From JBBRTJ01 sp038244535 (lineage in GTDB: Bacteria; Actinomycetota; Acidimicrobiia; Acidimicrobiales; Ilumatobacteraceae), in contig JBBRTJ010000051.1 in assembly GCA_038244535.1 (NCBI GenBank), positions 1-26,203 on the forward strand: DNA of 26,203 nt. The letters are read 5' to 3'. Below are positions 6,958-15,700 of this stretch, piece after piece (positions within the stretch are counted from its first letter, which is position 1; each line of letters begins with the position of its first letter). The notes beneath the pieces are model-generated. The model did not search any database, was not told the DNA's origin, and saw only the letters and a list, made by a program, of their open reading frames with translations. A program made the translations under genes and the position numbers.

Positions 6958-7033
6958 CAACACGACAGATCCCACACGTGTTCGGCCAGCAGGTCTGGTC
7001 GGGGAGCGGTGCTCCGGACCTTGGTAGCGCGAC
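6958..7033 (+). promoter_or_regulatory. Conserved structured leader element, copy A
   Basis: This 76-base element is repeated as an inverted copy at 9320-9396. Its first 33 bases match copy B at 28 positions and its last 33 bases at 30 positions; only the middle 10-11 bases differ. As RNA it can form P1 (AACACG 6959-6964 with CGTGTT 6977-6982, 12-base loop), P2 (CGGCCAG 6983-6989 with CTGGTCG 6995-7001) and P3 (GGAGC 7003-7007 with GCTCC 7011-7015). Its tail CCTTGG (7019-7024) is complementary to CCAAGG (7054-7059) covering the ribosome site. Position right after a -10 box and before a start codon points to a cis-acting mRNA leader. It does not match any riboswitch class I can recall. Confidence 0.65.
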
Positions 7034-7055
7034 ACGTACATCCGGCGCCGATGCC

Positions 7056-7062
7056 AAGGGAG
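7056..7062 (+). promoter_or_regulatory. Strong ribosome binding site before the leader ORF
   Basis: AAGGGAG lies 4 bases before the ATG at 7067. This is the only good ribosome site in the region: the GTG start of the GAF-ANTAR gene at 7114 has none of its own. Its first half can pair with the tail of the leader element (CCTTGG at 7019-7024), which would hide the site. Confidence 0.6.
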
Positions 7063-7066
7063 TGAC

Positions 7067-7117
7067 ATGAGTCGTGCACCGTTGCCTGATCTCGCCGAGC
7101 CCAGCTCGGACTCGTGA
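7067..7117 (+). CDS. Short leader ORF overlapping the GAF-ANTAR start (or frameshifted N-terminus)
   Basis: ATG at 7067 opens a 16-codon ORF (MSRAPLPDLAEPSSDS) that ends in TGA at 7115-7117, sharing the four bases GTGA with the GTG start at 7114. It has a strong ribosome site. Its start lies 33 bases after leader copy A, much as the STAS gene start lies 24 bases after copy B, so this ATG is positionally equivalent to a genuine gene start. Two readings fit: a leader peptide whose translation delivers ribosomes to the GAF-ANTAR gene, or the true N-terminus of the GAF-ANTAR protein split by a one-base change or sequencing error. Confidence 0.45.
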   Translation: MSRAPLPDLAEPSSDS

Positions 7118-7830
7118 ACGGCGAGCGCCGGGTGCGCATCGTCAAGCTGCTGGTCGGCGACGGTGCGCCTGAGCTGGCATCGAAGCGGCTGTGCGCGGTG
7201 TGCGCGGAGGTGACGGGACTCACTGGCGCGGGGATCATGCTCATGTCCGACGACGTGCCTTACGGGTCGTTGTGCAACACCAATGCCGTCAGCGCCCTCG
7301 TCGAGCAGCTGCAGTACACCCTCGGCGAGGGTCCGTGCATCGACGCCTTCACGCTCGATCGTGCCGTAGCCGAGCCGGATCTTGCCGACCCCCGAACAGC
7401 ACGCTGGTTGGCTTTCAGTGGTCCGGCGCTCACTGCTGGGGTGCGCGCAGTGTTCGCGTTCCCGATGCAGGTGGGCTCAGTGCGCCTCGGCGCGCTCGAC
7501 GTGTACCGCGATCGACCCGGTGCGTTGACCCACGACCAGCATGCCGACGCGCTCGTCATGGCCGATGTCGCCGCCCAGGCCGTGCTCGTGATGCAAGCCA
7601 AAGCACCGCCTGGCCTCCTGGCAGCCGCGCTGGAATCGGGGGCCAACCTCCAGTTGGTTGTGCATCAGGCGTCGGGCATGGTCGCCGTGCAGCTCGACGT
7701 CAGCGTGGGCCGAGCGCTGGTGCGCCTCCGCGCCTACGCGTTCGCCCACGATCGCGAGCTGGTGTCGGTGGCCCGTGACGTGGTCGATCGAGCGCTTCGC
7801 TTCGATGATCGCGATGGTGCATCGACATGA
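7114..7830 (+). CDS. GAF and ANTAR domain protein 1
   Basis: The 238-residue protein has an N-terminal GAF-like sensory domain (about residues 15-150; CAVCAEVTGLTGAGIML, LGEGPCIDAF, FAFPMQVGSVRLGALDVY) and a C-terminal ANTAR RNA-binding domain (about 175-230; HQASGMVAVQLDVSVGRAL, LRAYAFAHDRELVSVARDVV). ANTAR proteins bind hairpins in nascent RNA and usually act as antiterminators under control of the fused sensor. GTG at 7114 is the only start that avoids an in-frame stop at 7087-7089, but it has no ribosome site and overlaps the short ORF at 7067. It sits directly downstream of the conserved leader element, so it may control its own mRNA, which is inference. A second GAF-ANTAR gene follows after 88 bases. 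Confidence 0.85.
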   Translation: MNGERRVRIVKLLVGDGAPELASKRLCAVCAEVTGLTGAGIMLMSDDVPYGSLCNTNAVSALVEQLQYTLGEGPCIDAFTLDRAVAEPDLADPRTARWLAFSGPALTAGVRAVFAFPMQVGSVRLGALDVYRDRPGALTHDQHADALVMADVAAQAVLVMQAKAPPGLLAAALESGANLQLVVHQASGMVAVQLDVSVGRALVRLRAYAFAHDRELVSVARDVVDRALRFDDRDGAST

Positions 7831-7850
7831 GCGATTCGAACGCCGCGTCC

Positions 7851-7856
7851 TAGACT
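7851..7856 (+). promoter_or_regulatory. Possible -10 box for GAF-ANTAR gene 2
   Basis: TAGACT fits TANNNT and lies 20 bases after the stop of the first GAF-ANTAR gene and about 60 bases before the second. No -35 box stands out. The leader that would follow shows no similarity to the element at 6958-7033, so the two ANTAR genes would not share the same RNA control. Confidence 0.3.
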
Positions 7857-7918
7857 CGGGCGTCGGCTCAGGATCTACGCGTCGTGGGCCCCGGTCGGTG
7901 CAGGGGATGGAGAGCGTG

Positions 7919-8653
7919 ATGGCCAGGGAAGCGATCGTTGGACGAACGCTGGTCGAGCTGGCTGACACCTTGGTGGCCGACTTCGACGTCGTCGAGTTGT
8001 TCACCAGGCTCACCAACCAGTGCGTTGCCGTGCTCGACGTCTCCGCCGCAGGCCTGATGCTGGCCGCCCCCGAGGGCGACCTGCGGGTGATGGCGTCGTC
8101 GAGCGAGACGATGCGGATCCTGGAGCTGTTCGAGCTGCAGGCCCGGGAGGGACCGTGCCTCGATTCCTACCGCACGGGCGCACCGGTGGTCTGCGAGGAC
8201 CTCGAAGGCGCGGGCGGGCGGTGGCCCCGCCTCGCCCCGGAGGCCTGCGCCGCCGGGTTCCGCTCCGTGCAAGCCCTGCCCATGCGGTTGCGCGGCTCGG
8301 TGATCGGTGCCCTCAACCTCTTCCACGAGCGCCCCGGCGCGATGAGCCGGGCCGACACCGATGCGGCTCAGGCGTTCGCCGACATCGCCACCATCGGCAT
8401 CCTGCAGCACCGCGCCGCATTCGACGCGACCGCCCTCAACGACCAGTTGAACTTCGCGCTGGTCACCCGCGTCGTCATCGAGCAGGCCAAGGGCATGGTG
8501 GCCCAGCGCGAGCACCTCGGCATGGACGAGGCCTTTGCATCGCTGCGCTCGTATGCGCGTCGCAACAACCTCCGCCTGGCCGATGTCGCCCGCTCGGTCA
8601 TCGACCACACGCTGTCGTCATCGGCGCTCGACCTGCCCCGTCGGCTGCCCTGA
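7919..8653 (+). CDS. GAF and ANTAR domain protein 2
   Basis: The 244-residue protein starts with the typical segment MAREAIVGRTLVELADTLV, followed by a GAF domain (about 25-165; FTRLTNQCVAVLDVSAAGLML, LQAREGPCLDSYRTG, FRSVQALPMRLRGSVIGALN) and an ANTAR domain (about 180-235; VTRVVIEQAKGMVAQ, AFASLRSYARRNNLRLADVARSVID). It is an orthodox example of the commonest actinobacterial GAF-ANTAR type, unlike the more divergent copy upstream. ATG at 7919 is preferred because GGAGAG lies 4 bases before it; ATG at 7907 in the same frame is an alternative and would add four residues. It probably senses a small ligand or redox state and acts on RNA. Confidence 0.92.
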   Translation: MAREAIVGRTLVELADTLVADFDVVELFTRLTNQCVAVLDVSAAGLMLAAPEGDLRVMASSSETMRILELFELQAREGPCLDSYRTGAPVVCEDLEGAGGRWPRLAPEACAAGFRSVQALPMRLRGSVIGALNLFHERPGAMSRADTDAAQAFADIATIGILQHRAAFDATALNDQLNFALVTRVVIEQAKGMVAQREHLGMDEAFASLRSYARRNNLRLADVARSVIDHTLSSSALDLPRRLP

Positions 8654-8661
8654 ACCGCTGA

Positions 8662-8682
8662 CTCCTCCCGTGAAGGGAGGAG
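8662..8682 (+). terminator. Perfect 8-bp hairpin after GAF-ANTAR gene 2
   Basis: CTCCTCCC (8662-8669) and GGGAGGAG (8675-8682) pair perfectly around a 5-base loop, 9 bases after the stop codon. There is no T-run, which is common for actinobacterial terminators. It forms a pair with the longer hairpin that follows. Confidence 0.6.
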
Positions 8683-8685
8683 GCA

Positions 8686-8724
8686 GTCGATGGGTCCCTT
8701 GGGGGGGGTGTGGGACCCATCGAC
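8686..8724. terminator. Perfect 13-bp hairpin between convergent genes, G-run in loop
   Basis: GTCGATGGGTCCC (8686-8698) and GGGACCCATCGAC (8712-8724) form a perfect 13-base stem around a 13-base loop that contains eight G in a row. It lies between the convergent GAF-ANTAR 2 and STAS genes and would serve transcripts from both sides. The G-run with the neighbouring GGG blocks could also form a G-quadruplex in the plus strand. Confidence 0.65.
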
Positions 8725-8830
8725 CGCGATCGTCAGGCGGCTCTCGCCAGCCTTCGTGTGACGAGTGTTCCCATCGCCTGACCCCGCCAAACACGCAACT
8801 CCCACTCGTGCGCGATGTGGCCGGGTTCGT

Positions 8831-9295
8831 TCACGGGGCACCGGCGGCGGTGACGCTCTGTCGTGGCTCGGTGTCGGCCTGTGCCCGTTGCCCGACCGGG
8901 CCCCGGGGTGGGGTTGTTGGCACCTCGACCCACGTGGCGAGCGCGTGTGGGGGATGACGCTGAGTCGAGGCGATGAGGTCCTCGAGTCCGCAGACCCCGA
9001 GGACCAGGTGCGCGGCACGAGAGGGGTCCCGCAACGACAGGTGTCGGTCGCTCGCCTCTAACGATCGCCGCAACGCCACGACCGCCCCGATGGTGCTGGC
9101 GTCCATGAAGTCCACTGCGCTGAGATCGAGCAACATGTCACCGTCGATCAGGTCGGCCGCGAGTCGAAACGCGCACGTCAGCCACTCCAACGTGGATCGA
9201 TCGTGCTCACCTTCGATCCACACGACGGTGTCGACACCCTCGACCCTCGTCGTGGCGCCACCAGCATGGCTCCCCGGATACGTCGAACATGTCAT
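8831..9295 (-). CDS. STAS-domain protein (anti-sigma factor antagonist-like)
   Basis: The 154-residue protein has a STAS domain at about residues 18-115. The phosphorylation-loop segment LLDLSAVDFMDASTIGAVV corresponds to the usual (L)xxVxFxDSSGL, with the phosphorylatable Ser kept as S67 but the neighbouring Gly replaced by Thr. STAS proteins of this kind bind anti-sigma kinases when unphosphorylated and so free a sigma factor. No kinase or sigma gene is in the window. About 35 residues after the domain are low-complexity and P/T/A-rich. The gene is transcribed toward the GAF-ANTAR pair, has only a weak GGGGTG ribosome site, and is preceded by leader copy B, shared with the first GAF-ANTAR gene, which suggests common control. 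Confidence 0.82.
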   Translation of the reverse strand: MTCSTYPGSHAGGATTRVEGVDTVVWIEGEHDRSTLEWLTCAFRLAADLIDGDMLLDLSAVDFMDASTIGAVVALRRSLEASDRHLSLRDPSRAAHLVLGVCGLEDLIASTQRHPPHALATWVEVPTTPPRGPVGQRAQADTEPRQSVTAAGAP

Positions 9296-9319
9296 GTCAC
9301 ACCCCGATGCAAGAGCGAC

Positions 9320-9396
9320 GTCGCGCTACCAGGGTCTGGAGCACCGCGCCCCAAGCAGCTTTCGCTGGATGAACACGTTCGGGATGTGTCGTGTTG
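9320..9396 (-). promoter_or_regulatory. Conserved structured leader element, copy B
   Basis: This is the inverted partner of 6958-7033. Read on the minus strand it can form P1 (arms at 9390-9395 and 9372-9377, the same AACACG/CGTGTT stem and a 12-base loop) and P2 as CAGC-GAAA-GCTG (9356-9367, a GNRA tetraloop), in the very stretch where the sequence differs most from copy A. The GGGG/CTCC part of P3 is also possible. It ends with the same tail (TGGTAGCGCGAC) and lies 24 bases before the STAS start codon. The conserved ends plus a restructured middle that still forms a hairpin argue for an RNA element. Confidence 0.65.
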
Positions 9397-9403
9397 AGGC
9401 AGG

Positions 9404-9409
9404 ACCGTA
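9404..9409 (-). promoter_or_regulatory. Predicted -10 box for the STAS gene
   Basis: On the minus strand this reads TACGGT (TANNNT). Leader copy B begins 8 bases downstream, close to the 7 bases seen at copy A, so transcription would start at or next to the first base of the element. No -35 box is obvious. Confidence 0.45.
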
Positions 9410-9489
9410 ACACCTGGCCCTACGTCGCGCACCAGGCCCACGGCGGCGCCCTCTGCCGTCAGACCAGGCATGGTCTTGTTGACTCCGGT

Positions 9490-9647
9490 CCTAGGAGCGT
9501 CGAGCCCTGGCTCGAATGAACGTCGGTCCAAGGTCGGTGACACGGCGTCGACCTGGACGCCGGCCCGTTCGAGCATCCGCTTGGCTCCCGGGGTAGATCC
9601 GGTGTCAGCGAGATGAGGTCCCAGAACGTTGGCTGTTCGCCTGCCAT
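9490..9647 (-). pseudogene. Possible decayed Maf-like gene fragment
   Basis: The 364 bases between the -10 box at 9404-9409 and the glucan synthase stop have no convincing gene. On the minus strand one frame gives STPGAKRMLERAGVQVDAV followed by TLDRRSFEPGL, which resembles the N-terminus of Maf/YhdE nucleotide pyrophosphatases (ASxSPxRRxLLxxAGxxF...DExxxE). The beginning of the motif (WDLISL) is in another frame. No later Maf motif is visible. It may be a frameshifted scrap or a chance likeness. Confidence 0.22.
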
Positions 9648-9761
9648 GGTGGTTCGCTCCGTGTCCAGGAACGCGCTCGTTGCGCTCGACGACCTGTACC
9701 CCGCTCGATCCGGAGGCAAACCGCGGTCGTGGGGGGTTCGAGTCGAAGGGGGACGGCTTGG

Positions 9762-12700
9762 TCAGCCGAGCAGCAGGGCGACGTGGTGCGTTCCGCCGTC
9801 GTCGACGAGCGGGATCTTCGCACCTTGGCCAGGCAGCACCACTCCGTCGAGCTCGGTCCTGACGACGCCGTGGCTCACCGCCTGCGGGTTCGTCACGACG
9901 ATCTCGTATCGGCTGGAGTGGTAGCGGAAGGTGATCTCGTAGCCCGGCCACGAACGCGGCACACAGGGCTCCATCACCAGCGTCGTGCCACACAGGCGGA
10001 AGCCGAGGATCGACTCGACGCCGGCCTGGTACATCCAGCCCGCCGACCCCGTGTACCACGTCCAGCCTCCCCGCCCCAGGTGGGTAGGTTCGGCATAGAC
10101 GTCGGCCGGCATGACGTACGGCTCGACCTTGTAGCGGTGCACGCCGGCGCGCGTGCTGGCGTGGTTGATCGGGTTGAGGAGTGAGAAGAGCTCGTCGGCC
10201 TTGTCACCTTCACCAAGCGCGGCCAGGGCGAGGACCGACCAGATGGCTCCGTGGGTGTACTGCCCGCCGTTCTCCCGGATGCCTGGGAGGTAGCCCTTGA
10301 CGTAGCCGGGATCCAGGTCCGAGTGCTCGAACGGAGGGGCGAACAGCAGCACGAGACCGTCGCCATGATGGACGAGGTACTCCTCGACGGCCGCCATGGC
10401 GCGCCGGGCCCGGTCCGGGTCGGCAGCTCCCGACAGCACGCTCCACGACTGGGCGATCGAATCGATCCGGCACTCGGTGTTCACTGCCGAACCGAGCGGC
10501 GTGCCATCGTCGAAGAAGGCTCTCCGATACCAGTCTCCGTCCCAGCCATCACGTTCCAACGCGTGGCGGTTGGCGGTCATCTGTGCGATCCACCGCTCGG
10601 CCCGAACGTCCTCGCCGCGTCGTTCGGCGATCGGCGCGAAGTCGGCCAGGACGGTGTGCAAGAACCACCCCACCCAGACGCTCTCCCCTCGGCCCTCCCG
10701 ACCGACCCGGTCCATACCGTCGTTCCAGTCACCCGAACCGATCAGGGGCAGCCCGTGGCGTCCGACCGCGAGGCTCCGATCGATGGCCCTCGCGCAGTGC
10801 TCGAAGAGCGAAGCCGACTCGTCCGAGCGTTCGGGTTGGAAGTAGGCGTCGACCTGCTCGGCCCGCAGCCCTGGCCCCTCGATGAAGCCGATGGTCTCGT
10901 CGAGCACCGACTCGTCGCCGGTCACCGTCAGGTAGCGGGCCAGCGCGTAGGGCAGCCACAGGCGATCGTCGGAGATCCGCGTCCGGACCCCGCGACCCGA
11001 CGGTGGGTGCCACCAGTGCTGGACGTCGCCCTCCGGGAACTGGTGGGCCGCGGCGCGCAGGAGGTGCTCGCGGGCCAGATCCCTGCGGGCCATCGTCAGC
11101 GCGATCACGTCTTGGAGCTGGTCCCTGAACCCGTACGCTCCACCCGCTTGGTAGAAGGCCGTCCTGGCCCACAGCCGACACGACAGCGTCTGGTACAGCA
11201 ACCAGCTGTTGAGCAGGATGTCCATCGACCGGTCCGGCGTGCGAACCTGGATGGCTCCCAGCGTGTCGTCCCACTGGGTCTTCACGGCCCGCATCGTCAC
11301 TTCGACGTCCTCGGTGCGCCAGCGATGGATCAGGGCCGTCGCCGCCGCTTCGCTGTCGGCCTGACCGAGCAGCACGAGGACCTGGGTCTGGGCGCCATCG
11401 GCGAGCTCGAAGCTGGTCTGCAGGACGGCGCACGGATCGAGGCCAGCACCCACCGCTCCCGCCAGACGCTGCCCCCGCTCGAGACCGGCCGGCCGATCGG
11501 GCGCGCCGTTGCGACCGAGGAACTCGGTCCTGTCAGCCGTCCACGCGGTCTGGCGTCCACCGAGGTCGAGGAAGGCGACCCGATGCCCGAACTCGGTGCT
11601 CCACGGGTTGCGGGCCATGAGGGCATGCGTCCCCGGATCGAGGGTGCTGACGACGTAGGGGGCGGCCGCGCCTCGAGACGTGCCCAGGACCCACTCGGCG
11701 TAAGCAGTCACCGACAGCCGCCGCGTGCGGCCGGATCGGTTCTCGACGGTGAGGACCGAGATCTTGACGGGATCGTCGACCGGTACGAGCTGCACGAGGC
11801 TCAGCGCGATGCCGTCACGGGTGTGCTCGAAGCGGCTGTACCCGGGGCCGTGTCGGGCGACGTAGGTGCTCTCGTTCACCCGGATCGGCAGCGTCGTCGG
11901 CCCCCAGAGCGTGCCATCGTCATCGTCACGAACGTAGAACGCCTCGCTCACCGGGTCCCCGACGGGATCGTTCGACCACGGCGTGAGCTGGTTCTCCCGG
12001 CTGTTCTCCGACCACGTGTAACCGGAGCCGGACTCGGAGACCTGGAACCCGAACGACGGGTTGGCGATGACGTTCAGCCACGGGGCTGGGGTCGCTTGAT
12101 CGGGGCCGAGCACCGTCACGTACTCGCGGCCGTCATCAGCAAAGCCCCCGAGGCCGTTGAAGAACTCGAGCTCCGGTCGGGGCGCCGCGAGCTGCACCCG
12201 AGGCGCCCGGGGCGCTGCGGGGGATGGAGCCGACATGATCGTCCTGGCCGGCCGCTCCGCCCGGATGACCTGCTCGGAGAGGCTGCCGCCCCGGCTCAGC
12301 AGCACGGCTCTCGCTGCGGTCAGGAGCAGGGTCCGGTCGTCGCCGGAGAGCCGATCGCCACGAAGGATGTACACGCGACCGTGCGCTTCGGGGCGCTCTG
12401 GACCCGGTCTGGACTGGCTCGTGCGCACGAGGGTGTCGAGCGCGTCCTGGAGATCTTCGGCGTACGACGTGCCGTGCTCGTTGATGATGACGAGATCGAC
12501 GTCGAGGAGCTTCAGTCGCCAGTACTCGTGGGCCCGGAGCAGTTGGCGGACGATGTCGATGTCGGTCGCGTCATCGATGCGAACGAGCACGATCGGGAGA
12601 TCTCCGGAGATGCCGTACCCCCACAGTCCGGGGGCGCCGCGCTGGTTCTCGGCCAGCAAGGTGGGCAACGGCCGAAGCGTCGGGTCCGAGTAGAGGATCC

Positions 12701-15700
12701 GGTTGGCAAGCCGTTGGAAGAGGTGCGCTTCGTCCGCTTCGACACCGAGGTGGTGGAGCTGCACCTGCGCCTGCGTCCAGGCCAGCGTGGCGGCGCGGTC
12801 GAAGGTGCCCGAGTCGCGACACTTGTCGGCAAGGTCGAGAACGGCCTCGCGCGAGCTGGCGACGACGGTGGAGAAGATGGCGTGGACGGTGGCGCCCGGA
12901 GCGAGCGACACGCGGCAGCGCAGGCTGAAGATCGGGTCGAGCACAGCACCGACGGTGTTCGACAAGGGGCGACCATCGATGACGGAGATGGGGGACCGGA
13001 CCGACCGACCGCGACCGAGGAACCGGGCGCGATCGGTCTCGTACTGGATGACCCCGCCGTCCTGCTCCTCGACCGCGGCAACGTGGGCCGCCCAGATCTG
13101 GCGCTCGTCTCTGGACCGGGGCCGGCGGGTCGCCAAGATCGCGCCGATGTCAGGCACGAACTCCGTTTGGACGAACAGGTTCTGGAACGCCGGGTGGGCG
13201 ACGTCTGCTGCCTGGGGGGCAAGGACGATCTCGGCGTATGACGTCAGCTCGATCTCGCGCCGGTGCGAGCTGTAGTTGGTCAGCGACACGCGGCGGATCT
13301 CCGCGTCGTGCTCCGCCGACACGACGATGGTGAGGTGCGTCGCGATCGTGCGGTCGCGACGCGAGAACTCCGCGTGCTCCTCGGAGTAGCGGACCTCGTA
13401 GCGATCAGCCTCGACGCCGCTCGGCTGGTGACCGGCCGACCAGACCGCCCCCGTCCGTGTGTCGCGCAGGAACAGGTAGCTGCCCCAGTGGTCGCGGGTG
13501 ACGTCCTCGCGCCAACGCGTCACGGCGATGTCCCCCCAGCGGCTGTAGCCCGACCCGCTGGCGGTGACCATGACGGCGTAGCTCCCGTTCGACAGCAGGT
13601 GCGTTCGGGGCGTCAGGTCATGGGGCGAGTTGAAGCGGCGCACGACTGGAGGCACCGGATCGCGCACGTCCGCCGCGGTCTTCACCTCCTCGGCTCGTGG
13701 TCGAGCGACGAGGACGTCACGGGGCAGTCGCTCCTGAAGGAGGAGCTCGGTTGCCTGGACGATCGGGGCAGCGTGGAACCGATCGACCATTGCCCCGTTG
13801 TTCAAGACGTTGCCGATCGCCACGAGCGCCATTCCTTGGTGGTGCGCCATGTAGTTCCTCACGACGACCACCGAAGCACCCTCGGGAAGCCGACGTGGCG
13901 TGTAGTCGAGCGCCTCCCGGAAGCCGAACGCGCCGCTGGCACCGGCTTTGCCCAGGCGCACGAGGTTCTGCACGGCCGCCTCGGGTTGGATCATCGCGGC
14001 CAGAGCCGTGGCGTACGGCGCTACGACCAGATCCTCACCAAGGCCACGCTTGAGGCCGAGCCCCGGCACACCGAAGCTCGAGTACTGATAGGTCAGCTCG
14101 AGGTCACGGGCGTTGAACGCCGATTCGGAGATGCCCCACGGCACACCGCGCTCAGCCCCGTAGCTCATCTGGCGGGCGACGACCAAGCGGTAGGTCTGGT
14201 CGAGGAGGGTGCGCGCCGGAGAGCGCATCACGAGCACTGGCATCAGGTACTCGAACATCGATCCCGACCACGAGATGAGCGCAGAACCTCGACCGACGGG
14301 CGTCAAGGAACGTCCGAGCCGGAACCAGTGCTCGGGGGCGACGTCGCCCTTTGCGATCGCCAGGAAGCTCGCGAGCCGGGCCTCGGACGCAAGCAGGTCG
14401 TAGTAGCTCGGGTCGAGCTCACCATCCACCACGCGGTAGCCGATCGAGAACAGCTTGCGCGTGGGATCGAACAAGAACGCGAAGTCGGTCTCCAGGAAGA
14501 GGCGTTCGGCTTGGTGGACGATCGCCTCGAGCCGCCGAACCAGCAGCACGGCGCCAGAGGCATCACCTGCGGGCGTAGCGAGCGCCTCATCGCGCAGCTC
14601 GGCGAGCGTCGGAGCCACCCACTCGACCTGCCCACCGTCGGCGGGCGCTGGCAGCACCTCAGCCGACCAGAGCAACGAGAGATCACGGCGGTGACTGTCG
14701 ACAGTGTGAGCCGCCGCCTTGGCCCACGTCACGAGGTCCTTGTCGCCGTCTCCGTCGCGCTCGGCAGTCAGAACAGCCGCGACGTCGGCGAGGGTCGTGG
14801 TGTGGGCGGAGAGCTTCGCGAGTTGGGTCCCCCACGCCGAGGCTGTCGCCGGCCCCGAACCCAGCTCCTCGAGCGGCGCCAACGCCTCGGTGAGCTGACG
14901 CCTGGTCAACGTCTGGGCCCGTCGGTCGTCACTCAGGGCCGCCGCTGCCTCACGCGTGAGCTGGATCGCATCGTCGATCCCGGACAGCGCGGCATGCACC
15001 GCAAGAGGCTGATCGACCATCGCCCGACAGGCGTTCGAGAGCACCAACAGGACAGCGCACAGGTTGCCGCTGTCGACCGACGACACGTACGGGGGCTCGA
15101 GGGGGCGGAGGTCTCGCGTGTCGTACCAGTTGTACAGGTGCCCGTGGAAGCGCTGCAGCCGGCTGATGGTTCCCAGGGTCGCTTCGAGTCGCTCGACCAT
15201 CTCGTGCGTCCCGATCCAACCGAAGTCACGGGCGGTGACGATGCTCAGCAGGTACATCCCGATGTTCGTCGGGGAGGTTCGGTGGGCGACGACCGGCTCG
15301 GGATCCTCCTGGAAGTTGTCAGGCGGGAGCGCGTGATCCTCTGGGCCGACGAAGGTCTCGAAGAACCGCCAGGTGCGGCGGCCGATGAGGCGCAGCACCG
15401 CCGCGTCAGACGCCGACAGGGGCTTCCCAGCCGCCTCGGGGGCGGGCTGGCTGACCCACCGAGCGATCACCGGCGAGAGCAGCCACAGGATCACAAGCGG
15501 CGCCGCGACGGCGGCACTCGACCGGTTGACCGCCACGACCAGCACCACTGCCCCGGCTGCTAGGGCGACGCCGCCTGCCATCTGGCGGTAGAACCGGGCC
15601 AGCTGCAGGTCGACGGTGGCCTTGGTCTGTGATGCGGTGGTCCACTCGAGCAGGTTGCGATGCGTGAACCACATGCGGGCCAGGGTCCGCAGAACGGCAT

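Noticed and set aside
6958..7033. Leader element as a cyclic di-GMP or other known riboswitch, or as a classical ANTAR target
   Set aside because: The GGTAGC in the tail recalls GEMM riboswitches, but the core motif of that class is absent. The classical ANTAR target has two hairpins with six-base loops carrying A at 1 and G at 4; copy B does not fit this.
8699..8711. Eight-G run as sequencing error
   Set aside because: It lies in a non-coding hairpin loop and breaks no frame. The exact number of G may be off by one or so, but the hairpin does not depend on it.
10251..13241. 996-codon plus-strand frame, with similar ones at 13263-15563 and 16587-18314
   Set aside because: All lie opposite the glucan synthase gene, which has clear domains across these stretches. 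The antisense products are low-complexity, without recognisable motifs.
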